Below are positions 12,325-21,674 of a stretch of DNA of 64,000 nucleotides, piece after piece (within the stretch, counting starts at the first letter, position 1; the number at the start of each line of letters is the position of its first letter). The position numbers and the translations under genes were made by a program. The notes below the pieces were generated by a model. The model was not told the origin of the DNA and ran no database searches. It saw only the letters and a list, made by a program, of their open reading frames with translations. The stretch covers positions 48,325,996-48,389,995 of the forward strand of contig JALIGW010000003.1 in the NCBI GenBank assembly GCA_023053685.1, in the 5' to 3' direction. This DNA is from Diadophis punctatus similis (lineage: Eukaryota; Chordata; Lepidosauria; Squamata; Dipsadidae).

Positions 12325-13087
12325 CAAGTAGTTCTCTACTTCCATCAGTTCATTTAGTGATTGCTCAAAGTTACAGTGACACTGAAAAAAAGTGACTTAC
12401 AACCATTTTCATATTGCAGCATCCCCATGGTCATGTGATCAAAATTCAGATGCTTGGCAATTGACTCATATTTATGACTGCTGCAGTGAGCTGGGGTCAT
12501 ATGATCACTGTCAGCCCTGGAGGCCGTCTTTTCTTTTGGATCTTCAGGGCTGCACTTAGTGCTGTGGGAAACCGGGAGGGGGGATTACATGGAGTTGGTA
12601 GAGTTATTTAGCCATAACAACATTCTTTTCGCTGAGAGTCAAGGACGTTCAGCCTGCAACTGGCATGGCATGACTGGGAGGCAACTCTAGTTGTGATGGT
12701 GGATTGATTGGACCATGTGATGGACATGTGGGTGCAGGGGAAGGGACTTTGACTTTCTTTTGGGTGGGGAAAACCCGGGAGCTTTCAGATTCGGGTTTTC
12801 CCAGATGTGCCAATATGACATCTCTAATAAAATGGATCTTTGAGGAATTGCTTGACTCGGAGTCTTACTTGGTTGGGGGGGTGTTACTTAGAACCCTAAC
12901 AATCACCTTTTTTCAATCTTCTGACAAAGTCAATGGGGAACCCAGATTCACTTAACAACCATGCTACTAACTTAACCCGTGATTCAGTTAACAACTGTGG
13001 CAAATGGGGCAAAACTCACTTAATAAATGTCTTACTTAGCAACTGAAATTTTGTGTTCAATTGTGGTCGTAAATCAAGGACTACTTG
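12325..13087. mobile_element. TA-flanked MITE (CAGGTAGTCCTC family) split by an LTR insertion
   Basis: The left end 'caagtagttctctac' and right end 'aaggactacttg' are the inverted termini seen at 34904-35125 and 53944-54318. The body lines, such as 'catggtcatgtgatcaaaattcagatgcttggcaa' and 'ttcacttaacaacc', also match the 53944 copy. The element is about twice as long as that copy because a solo LTR (12509-12901) is inserted in it. TA follows the right end at 13088; the left TA has decayed. Confidence 0.75.
12509..12901 (+). mobile_element. Solo LTR, 393 bp
   Basis: The segment begins TGTCAGCC and ends CCCTAACA, with a near-inverted TGT..ACA pair. It is bounded by perfect 5-bp duplications atcac (12504-12508 and 12902-12906). 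A polyadenylation signal AATAAA lies at 12826-12831, about 70 bp from the right end, which sets the orientation. Relative to the uninterrupted MITE copy at 53944, exactly this block is extra. That combination identifies a solo LTR left by recombination of an LTR retroelement. The parent could be an endogenous retrovirus or a Ty3/Gypsy-type element; no internal coding region remains to decide. The 83-codon ORF at 12704-12955 crosses the LTR border and is not a gene. Confidence 0.8.
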
Positions 13088-13099
13088 TACTATTTTAGT

Positions 13100-13734
13100 G
13101 ATTATATGTCCTACAGTTTGTACAAGTTGAGAGTTTCAGCATAATAATACTTGGCATTCATACAGTGTGTTTTCTAAGAGCTCCAGCTGCATTATCACAT
13201 ACATTACCCCAGAAATCCTTGGAACAAGCCCATAAGGCAGGATTATCTCCATAACACAAATGGAATAGCTGAGTTTGATAGTAGTTTGTCTGAAAGCCAG
13301 TTATAGCTTGTGTGGGATATCTGATTTGGTTGGGTTTTTTTTAACTTACCTAGCCACAGCTGTGAACAATGCAAAATTGATCAGCGCTGTAGCACTTGGG
13401 AAAGATGTATTTGAAAGCAAGTACATGTCTGGTTAGCATTTGGATAGGAAACTACAAGAAACTATCAGGACTGTAGATTAGACTAAGAAGTCAAAAATAT
13501 TCTTGAAAAAGCAATAGCAAAACACTTGCCAATTAAATTGTATGAATACTGTATGTCCAGTGGACATTGTCCATGAACTCGCCAAGTTGAGCTCAGTTCA
13601 AACAAACTTCACTATTTCCTTTGTCTAATCAAATTCTGTCCCCTTGGAAAAATTGTAAGAGATATAGAGGAAATATAGGTATCAACCATGAATATAGATC
13701 AATATAGGTGTCAGTCATCAGTAGACACAAAGAG
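13100..13734. other. No gene recognised
   Basis: AT-rich DNA with no coherent coding sequence or repeat terminus. Confidence 0.4.
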
Positions 13735-14170
13735 ATAAACCATATTTATACATCACCCAAAAGAGACAATAAAAAAGCTAAGAAGAAAACAAAAAGCACA
13801 GAACACATCCTCTGCAGCAACCAACATTCAGATAAACAGGGATTAACACCAAAATACCAGAAAAGAATACCCTAATCAACAAACTAATAAAGAGAAAAGC
13901 ACACCACCAAATTGGCAGGGCAAACTACTATATTTAAATAGAGAGCAAAACCCCACACTCACTAGCACTGATGATATTACCTAGTCTGGTAATGAAACAT
14001 CTGCAAGCAAACAACTATGTTTAACACCAAGGACTCCACAGTTCAACCCTGAGCTCCATATATTCTGTCCTATTGAAATATAAATAGCTTTCTTCCCCAA
14101 GATTTCAAAGAAGAGAGATTTAGATAAGCAAAATTGTAGAGCAGAAAAAACAACAACAATCCCCATACAC
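13735..14170 (+). repeat. Possible retroelement 3' remnant (Penelope-like?)
   Basis: A-rich, stop-poor text such as 'cagataaacagggattaacacc' and 'accaaattggcagggcaaactac' resembles decayed coding sequence (for example TPPNWQGKLLY and NREQNPTLTS in one frame). I have a memory of similar reptile repeats linked to Penelope-like elements, but I see no GIY-YIG or RT motif. The family is therefore a guess. Confidence 0.25.
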
Positions 14171-14174
14171 TTCC

Positions 14175-15084
14175 TATATTAATAAACCAAATCTTGAACT
14201 ACAGGTGCTCTAACTTGAAAATGAAATATGAGATCCGTCAATAACTTTTCTACACAGCCTGTACTTTGGTCCCAAGACCGGTGTGAAATATCAGCATTCA
14301 AAACCAAAAATGGGATTTCCAGCTCATAATAAGTTATAACAGCCTTCAAAAATAAGAGTTGCTTTCTATTACAGAAACTTGTTCCCGAAAATGGGAAGTT
14401 GTAAACACAGAAATAAAGAAACACAGAGAATTCATGGCTCTGTGCTTTCAGGAATACTGATCTTCCAAAACTTAGTAAACAACTAATTGGAGATATAAGA
14501 CTGAAAGTTCAAATTATGACCTCAATGTTTAAGAATTCAGAAACTGGGAACTATGTGGCCATAAAGATCTCAATTCAGAGAAATTGAGTTGAGGGAAGGG
14601 TACTTAACTAGAAACTCTGTTTGAGGAAACAAAAGTATGTGGTTTAATAAATAAATAGTCTTTGATTATCCTGTCATGGCCTTTAATGAGCATGCCATGC
14701 ATTTTTATTTTGAAGAAAAGCCACCTTAGATACCTTGATATCAACAAGGAAAAAAATGCCACACAACTGCAAACACTTGGGAGTGTTTGCAGAAAAACCA
14801 CTCCTATTGGTAGAGTTTGCCAATCATGCTCTAACATGTCCACAATGCATCTTGACAACTCCCTACTTCATATTTACCACCTTCCTTTCTAGTATTGTTG
14901 GCTTTACTTCCCATTGCATGACAGAGATGTGCTTTGTGTGTCGCTATATAAGGTATCACATTGTTATGCAGTGCTGATAAGGCACTTGACATACAGCATT
15001 AGAAGTGTGAGCTCATCCTTTGGTTACTGTATTTTCAGTTCTCATTTATTCAGTTATCACCTGGATGTGGTTTGCATAATATGT
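14175..15084. other. No gene recognised
   Basis: Short overlapping ORFs on both strands (14604-14977) lack motifs. The 92-codon frame at 14914-15192 exists only because it runs across an antisense U2 fragment. Confidence 0.4.
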
Positions 15085-15094
15085 AAAGTAGATT
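15085..15094. repeat. Left target-site duplication of the U2/RTE composite
   Basis: The sequence aaagtagatt is repeated perfectly at 15874-15883, immediately after an (ATC)n tail. The pair brackets both the antisense U2 fragment and the RTE-like block, which indicates one insertion event. Confidence 0.75.
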
Positions 15095-15157
15095 TAATGT
15101 GTAGTCCTCAAATAGAGGACATATCAGATATTAAACTGATAAGAACAGATACTACAC
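15095..15157 (-). pseudogene. Truncated U2 spliceosomal snRNA pseudogene
   Basis: On the minus strand this reads AGTGTAGTATCTGTTCTTAT, then the branch-point-recognition neighbourhood, stem IIa and the start of the Sm-side region ('gtcctctattt gaggac'). This corresponds to roughly nucleotides 30-92 of vertebrate U2. I count about six differences from the U2 sequence as I know it. The first ~29 nucleotides and the 3' half are missing, and no snRNA promoter (PSE/DSE) is evident, so it is a retro-copied fragment. Its 5' edge forms an inverted repeat with the adjoining DNA (atactacac / gtgtagtat around 15149-15170). It is joined directly to an RTE-like sequence on the opposite strand. Confidence 0.85.
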
Positions 15158-15873
15158 TGTGGTGTAGTATTGGGGTGTTCAGGGAGGGGTAGCACCTCTG
15201 GTGTAGGGGCATGTTGTGTCCTTTTAGGGCAGCTCATTTTAGGGCAGCTTTTAGGGCAGCTCGTTCACCTTTGGTCCCCACCTGTCACTCAGCTCTCACC
15301 TGTGGCTCCTAGCAGCTGTAGCATGCGCAGTGGCCACACCCCGGGCAACAGCTTCGACAGGCTGGCCAAACCAGGTTGAGAGCAGCCGTTGGGTCATCGA
15401 CTTCGGTGAGATTGGGACTTGTCTATCCCAAGCATGTGAAGTCAGATTCCAGCGGACTGAGCAGATGAAATCTACTTGAATAGGACAACGGTCATGAAGG
15501 CAGTCTCTGCAAGCAATGTGGTACGCTAAGAGCACGGTAAGACACGAAAGATGCCCTGGTCAACCACTGCCCCCAGCCCATCTCCAACTGTCTCGACTCT
15601 TGTCCTGCTATTGGAGCAAGATGGAATCTGGGAAGAGAGAATGAGGCTGACTATGTGCACCTCTCTCTCACTTTAATCCAATTCACGCACAAGTCTTGAC
15701 ATCCCCCCCGCAAGTCCTGTGAAAAGTCCTGTGGCACTGGGCGAGCGACAAAGCAGGAGGTGTGGATACACTGGGAGCTGTAGCTGTGGACCTGCACACA
15801 GGCGACTCAGGTCTATGATCGATGTTAAGGTCCTCTTCGAATACGATGGACGATTATCATCATCATCATCATC
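15158..15873 (+). mobile_element. RTE/BovB-like non-autonomous retroelement with (ATC)n tail
   Basis: This GC-richer, non-coding block contains three spaced copies of 'ttagggcagct' near 15220-15262 and ends in 'ggacgattatcatcatcatcatcatc'. A trinucleotide ATC tail is typical of RTE/BovB LINEs and of SINEs mobilised by them. From memory the body resembles squamate BovB terminal sequences. No RT or endonuclease coding remains, so it is either an internally deleted BovB or a derived SINE. The 10-bp duplication at 15874-15883 closes the insertion. Confidence 0.5.
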
Positions 15874-15883
15874 AAAGTAGATT

Positions 15884-16580
15884 ATTCCTTCAGAAAGGCA
15901 GCCCTGTGGCAATGGCATTACAGTAAACCAGTTGTGAATGAAACATTCATGTAAGGGCCACTAAAATATTAGCTAGAACTGATTTAACGAGTCCTTGTAT
16001 CCATTCTGTAAATCTCACAAAATAGCAGAAATCAAACTTTTTCACTTCATTGGGATTGTTCCCCAAACGTTCCAAGGAAGTACTATACTCAGCAAAACCA
16101 CATGGAAGAAACAAAGAAATATATGAGAGAAAACTCAAGATTGTGGACTGTTGATCAGTATGCAAATGAGGCTTGTGTAGCAAATCAAATGGTTTGGGGC
16201 AGTAGTGGGCAACCAGTAACCAGTAACCTTTGACTTAAATCAGGTACCCACAGTCAAAGACCCCAGTTATCTTGTTCATACTACGGGTGGGGGGGGGGAG
16301 AAGATCCTGGAAACAAATCCTATGAGGAATTTAAACCTTTTAAGAGTTCTACTTTTGAATATGTAATGTTGCTTATTTGAACCTCAGAAAAAAGCAGAGT
16401 GTAATGTTGGTGGGAATCAATGAAATTTTAAAGATTTATATTTGTGAGTTCTTAAATATCACTTCTAAATCCTTAATTGTTAGGACATTGCATGCATTCT
16501 AATACATGCAGTAAAACACATCCACTGCTTATGCAAAATCTGGAAGTGCTATAATAGAAAAACACTGCAATATTTGAATA
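15884..16580. other. No gene recognised
   Basis: AT-rich DNA with a G-run at 16287-16299. The open frame on the minus strand (15947-16183) shows no motif. Confidence 0.4.
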
Positions 16581-16589
16581 CTTGGATTT

Positions 16590-16968
16590 TTTTTCTTCTC
16601 TGTTCAGTCGTGTGCAATTCTCAGAGACTGCCTCGATGAGTCCCTTCAGTTTTCTGGCAATTTTTTTTTTCAGGGACGGTTTGCCATTGCCTCCTTCTTA
16701 GGGCTGAGATAAAGAGACTGATCCAAGGTCACACAGCTGGCTTTGTGATCAAAGTGCAACTAAATACCCAGTTGCTGTGGCCTAGAGGTGGAGCTCTTGC
16801 CTCACAGTCAGGAGGTCGTGAGATCAATCCTAGGTAGAGGCAGATGTAGGGTCTCCTGCTTGGGCAGGGGGTTGGACTAGATGACCTGCAAGGTCCCTTC
16901 CAACTCTGTAAATCTGTAAACAGTTTCCCAGTTTCTACCCTAATGCCTCAACCACTACACCAAACTTG
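16590..16968 (-). mobile_element. tRNA-derived SINE (TGGTGTAGTGG head), antisense, split by another SINE
   Basis: On the minus strand the head 'agtttggtgtagtggttgaggcat' is visible at 16968-16940, and the body continues as 'agccagctgtgtgaccttggatcagtctctttatctcagccctaag' (about 16745-16700). The middle is interrupted by a second SINE at 16771-16920 in the opposite orientation. The same family occurs at 34075-34320 (-) and 37326-37480 (+). Confidence 0.7.
16771..16920 (+). mobile_element. tRNA-derived SINE with a CR1-like 3' end
   Basis: The RNA polymerase III A box TGGCCTAGAGG (16778-16788) and B box GATCAATCC (16822-16830) fit their consensus sequences exactly. The 3' part (16868-16920) reads 'ggttggactagatgacctgcaaggtcccttccaactctgtaaatctgtaaa'. 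This is the sense version of the CR1 3' end seen antisense at 35431-35475 ('agttggaagagaccttggaggtcttctagtccaacc'). The SINE therefore appears to use the CR1 reverse transcriptase through a shared tail. The short match 'cagtt' on both sides may be part of a target duplication. Confidence 0.85.
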
Positions 16969-16989
16969 CAGACTCTCACATTAGGATTT

Positions 16990-17964
16990 TCTCAAAGTTT
17001 GCCTCACATAAAGTGCATACAACACAGATAGAGAGAAAAAAAATACCTGAAATGAATCCTATAGGATAAGGAACAGAGATGCCTAGATATATCCTTGGCA
17101 GGGAAAAAATGCTGCCAACGGTTCACTCGGTGATATATCATTTCAAAGCCAGGCCAGTCCCCTTGATGAGCTGCATCAGCCTTAGAGCTTTCACATTGTT
17201 TGGTAATGCATTGAGATTTTGTTTTAATGATGGGGATTTTTAAATTATGAATAATAGTGGAAGAATCTAACAGGTTGCAAAGCCCAGTGAAATTGTCACA
17301 CACCCCTTCTGCGTTGGTTGACAAGAGCCAAGAGGGTTGAGGATGATCCACTGCTGCTCCCTGCTTCCTGGCCTAGTTAAGAGTGCTCTAATCACTGGAA
17401 AATAGAGAATTTGCTACTTATGAGGAAAGGAAATTTTTTGGAATAGCTTCCACCAGCTCCATCCCAAGAACCAATTAACTTGGATGAATATGTAAGATGT
17501 TCTGCATAGTATCTTTTAAGCCAATATCTAATGGGAATCAGGAAGTATTTTTTTTCCTTTGACCCCCTTATTCTGCCCCATATATTTACAGTTGTGTGTT
17601 TATGTCATTTCCTTATTGGTCATTAGAAAAATTTTATTTTCAATTATACGAAACAAATTGCAAACTTGGGGGGTAGTGGTGAACAGACAGGCTTTATTGG
17701 CTCAGAGACAGTTTTCTGCTGGATCAAGCTGCTGCTGCTATCTTTAGCTCTCTAGTGCAGGAAGATGTTTGTTTCAGCCATCCAGATTTCTTTCACAGAT
17801 ATTTTTGTTTTTGGAAAGAATGCATGATCACCATGAAATTGTTAGGCTGATATGAAACCATTTCATTCTGAAAGCTAGGTTGTCATCTATTTTGTTCACC
17901 TGCAGTCCTGACCCAAGGTTTTCTTGGGAAAAAAGGGGAAATATTTATTTACAGTTCAAGTTTC
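16990..17964. other. No gene recognised
   Basis: A 115-codon minus-strand frame (17004-17351) has no family motif. The rest is AT-rich. Confidence 0.4.
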
Positions 17965-18683
17965 AAGGTTCTATCATATCTCAAGGCTTAAAATGGACAC
18001 CTAACATCAAAAACATCATCAAAAAAGCTCAACAAAGAATATTCTTTCTGCGCAAACTCAGAAAGCTCAAACTTCCCAAAGAGATGCTGATTCAGTTCTA
18101 CAGAGGAATTATTGAGTCTGTCATCTGCACCTCCATAACTGTCTGGTTTGGCTCTGCAACCCAACAGGACAGACACAGACTTCAGAGGATAATTAGAACT
18201 GCAGAAAAAACAATTGCTACCAATCTGACTTCCATTGAGGATCTGTATACTGCACGAGTCAAAAAGAGGGCTGTTTACAGACCCCTCACATCCTGGACAT
18301 AAATTGTTTCAACTTCTACCCTCAAAAAGACATCAAAACAACTAGACACAAGGACAGTTTTTCCCCGAATGCCATCACTCTGCTTAACAACTAATTTCCA
18401 CAACACTGTCAAATAATTTACTAAGACTATATTACTATTATTCTTCTCTTCCTTACTCGTATCTATCTCTTCCCACTTATTACTATAACCATGTTGCTTG
18501 TATCTTTCAATTATATTGTTTTTATTTGTTTCCGGAACGATAGCTTATTAGTAACCTTGACTATCACTAAGTGTTGTATCTTTTTATTCTTGATGAATGT
18601 ATTTTATTCTCCTTATGCACACTGAGAGCATATACACCTAAGACAAATTCCTTGTGTGTCCAATCACACTTGGCCAATAAAGA
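17965..18683 (+). pseudogene. CR1/L3-like LINE 3' part, 5' truncated
   Basis: The peptide KKAQQRIFFLRKLRKLKLP, then FYRGIIESVICTSITVWFG and DRHRLQRIIRTAEKTI, is the post-RT C-terminal region of a CR1/L3/Rex1-like ORF2 (the '..S....TVW.G' and 'LQR..RTA' blocks). Downstream 'DPSHPGHKLFQLLPS' is readable only after a frameshift near 18268. The 3' UTR has 'cactgagagcatatacacctaagacaaattccttgtgtgtccaatcacacttggccaataaag' and then an (ATTCT)n tail. The same 3' UTR is found at 36940-37003. RT and endonuclease are missing. Confidence 0.85.
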
Positions 18684-18731
18684 ATTCTATTCTATTCTAT
18701 TTTCTGTTCTGTTCTGTTCTGTTCTGTTCTG
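18684..18731 (+). repeat. Pentanucleotide microsatellite (ATTCT)n then (GTTCT)n
   Basis: The array directly continues the LINE 3' end. A change of unit from ATTCT to GTTCT part-way suggests slippage after insertion. Confidence 0.9.
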
Positions 18732-20684
18732 ATGGATTTCCTGTTATTTATTTCTGAGATTTATATTCCAGTCAGTTCCCAAAAATCTCTAAGTAACTGT
18801 TAGCTACGCATCTCTGGCTTTGTGTTGTATTACAATACTTTTGATATATTTTAAAATTTAATTAACAGATATATCATTTTAAATATTAAAATATCTTAAA
18901 ATATATAACATGCTAAACTAGCGGCTGTGAATACTGGAAGATATCAAATGCCAAGGGAAATTCTTTTTTCCAGCAAATATTGGCATTGAAGTAAAGGAGC
19001 AGGTACTATAGCCTCATCAAATATAGTATTCCATGGTGTGAATATAATTACCCAAAATATCCTTTCTCTTGGTTTGACTCTGAAGAACAGTATATTCAGC
19101 TCCCCCCACCCCAGAAATATGCACAATTGTATAAAGGTTCCACAAGTTTTTGAAAACTTGGCTTTGCTCCTAAGTCTGGGTGAGGTTTTTTTTGTTGGGA
19201 CCCTGGGAATTTTTGTGCCCAGGCATACATAGCCTTTTTTTCCTCTCTTCTTCTCCCTGTCATTCCCACCTTTTAATTATGCAAGCTACCCAGAATCCTT
19301 TGGAAGTTGGAAGTAGTGGAGCCTTCTGAATCTGAATTAAATAAATGTGCTTCATTATGTGTAGGGCACAGAGAAATCCTCTCTAAGGGAACCTAGAGAG
19401 CAGGCAGATTACTTAGGAGTGATTGCTCTGTATGTGTTTGGAACCTCTTCAAGGCTTACATAAAACACTATGAATCATCATTCCAGTATCACTGAATATC
19501 AGATACTTCCTACATTCTAAATGGGGCAGAGAGTGGAATAGTAGTTTTTATAATAATTCTAACACATCAATATTAATGTTAATGTTATCATGTTCATGAT
19601 AGAGAACATTCCTCAGGCCTTCATAGGTCAGAGGACTTTCCCAGAACACTATAACAGAACACGTTTAGTTTCCTTGCATCTTCCTTAGAGCTACTTTGGA
19701 TGATGGGTATGAGTTTAGACTCCTGTGACCTTTACAGCTCCAGAATTAAAAGCAGGAGCCATTGTGGGATTGAGGGAGCTATCTGCATATAAGAGATTGG
19801 GGAGGCGGTTGCTGTGGGAACGGTAACTTAGGTTGTCTTACCTTTGTGTAGTATCAGCAGAAAAATTCAGAGTGCGTTTCTACCCGGAGCAGGGCTTTGT
19901 AAATGTGTTACTTTGTGTATTCTAAATTTATTGAGTTTTTGAATTTCAGAGTCACCTCTTCTCCGTTCATCTTAAATACAAAAAGAAACAGTATTAATTG
20001 ACAGTTCTGTAAACCAGCTCTAGGATCTGAAAGAAAAGCTAGAACTATTTGCTCTACGTTTGTCCAAAAGTTGCCCCTATGGTTCAAAGAGATACAATAA
20101 TGACACAAGCAGGCCTGAAATTTAAATCTCTTTACTGATGTGGAAAGGGGGGGGGGAAAGGGGGGGTAGACTCCTACTAGTGAGTGAAAAACATATGAAT
20201 TCCAGTTTTGTTAAAGAAGACAGCAAAACAGGAATAGCATAGGTCACAGAGAAGATTGAATGAGTGACAAGCATCATTTTGTCAGATTAACTGCATTTCA
20301 TAGTACCATAATTTTTCTTCAACTACAGTAATGAATGTTCCATTGTTATATTATAGGTTTCTTGCACATGAAAGGAAACTTTGCCAATATTTACTGTAAG
20401 AGAAAGTGGAGCTTTAAGAATCCATCCAGGATAAACATGTCAATTTTAATCCTGCATCATTTTAACAGGAAGGAGTTTGTCATATCAATGCTATTACATG
20501 GCAGATACTAGTATTTTCTATTCAATATGTAAGAGTCTTTGAGCCTTTCAGGCTTTTGCATCTGCTGCGGTGCTTGCAATACATACTCAGTTCCTTTCAT
20601 TACAGCTGCTTGGTTTAATTCTGTAAAAGTTGCACAGAGACTGGAATATGACTCTTTGTTAAGCTTAACTGATAATTTGAACTA
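18732..20684. other. No gene recognised
   Basis: AT-rich DNA with small overlapping ORFs of no recognisable family. A G-run lies at 20148-20168. The stretch 19690-19860 is less AT-rich, but I see no exon or repeat hallmark. Confidence 0.4.
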
Positions 20685-21670
20685 CCTGTATTTTCCGGAG
20701 TATAAGAGGCACATTTTTACCCCCAAAAAGAGGGTGAAAACTTGGGTGTGTCTTATACACCGAATGCAGCCCCACCCACCCAGCCCCACCCACCCTTTGG
20801 CCTCTGTCTTCCAGCAATTTACCTGCTTGCAGGAAAGAGGGAAGAGCCTGCAAAACCAAGCAAGTCAGTAGCAGTTTCCCGATCTACAGCTGATTAGGTT
20901 TGCCACGTGGAAAAATGAAAGTGAAACTAACTACAAAGAGGCAAATAGCTGGCAGAGACACAGATTTTTATTTTTTGCTGAACTGGATGGAAGGGGGTAA
21001 GTGAATAACTAAATGTCTGTAGAACATTCAAATTATTAGACTTACTTTTTAAAGACTGCTTTATTATTGTTCTAGAGCCAGGGATCTCCAACTTTGGCAA
21101 CTTTAAGACTTGTGGATTTCAACTCCCAGAATTCAACAGCCAGCTTTCTTAGCTTTGCTGGCTGTGGAATTCTGGGAGTTGAAGTCCACAAGTCTTAAAG
21201 TTGCCAAGGTTGGAGATCCCTGTAAATCTAGACAACTTAACAAAATAAAGCTTTTTAAAATAAATGCTTGCTCTGAAGAGGCCCAGTGCTATTGTATCTT
21301 CTTTTAAATAATAGAGAATGATGTATACTTCCAGAAATTTTAATTAATTTTAACAGCTCTGTACAAGTATAGTATGAAATGTAACAGTATCCTGTTTAGT
21401 ATTAGAGTTTAGTTACCTTGGAGTAGATCTATTTAAATAATTGGGAAGAGTTAGTGTGACTACATTTAAGAAAACTTTCTGGCATAATGTACATTTCTCC
21501 AATTCTTTGCTATTTCTATGAGTCAGGCACAGATGCACAGAAATCTGTGCTGTTTGCTGTTTGCTTTTTGGCAAATTGCTTGGAGGCAGAGGCCTTTTTC
21601 CCTTGTTTTCCTGCCCCAAAACTAAGGTGCGTCTTATACTTCGGTGCGTCTTATACTCCGAAAAATACGG
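20685..21670. mobile_element. TA-flanked DNA transposon, non-autonomous ('GGAGTATAAGACGCACC' family), with nested insertion
   Basis: The left end 'cctgtattttccggagtataagagg' and right end 'gcgtcttatactccgaaaaatacgg' are inverted repeats bounded by TA on both sides (20683-20684 and 21671-21672). TA targets are typical of Tc1/mariner-type elements. A second copy of the terminal motif ('gcgtcttatacttcgg') lies just inside the right end. It is interrupted by another MITE at 21079-21222. No transposase ORF is visible. Relatives lie at 30385, 59555 and 61355. Confidence 0.75.
21079..21222. mobile_element. Fold-back MITE (TTGGCAACTTTAAGACTTGTGG family)
   Basis: Long inverted arms start CAGGGATCTCCAACTTTGGC and end in the inverse CAAGGTTGGAGATCCCTG. 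They could pair over most of their length around a short centre ('tagctttgctgg'). Flanking 8-mers do not match exactly (tctagagc versus taaatcta), although 'tctaga' occurs on both sides. The same family occurs at 43027, 47745 and 59020, where the 43027 and 59020 copies have clean 8-bp duplications. Confidence 0.8.
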
Positions 21671-21674
21671 TAGT

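Noticed and set aside
12704..12955. 83-codon ORF
   Set aside because: It crosses the border between the solo LTR and the MITE.
14914..15192. 92-codon ORF containing a peptide like IEDISDIKLIRTDTTLW
   Set aside because: The peptide is the translation of antisense U2 snRNA, a known source of false protein predictions.
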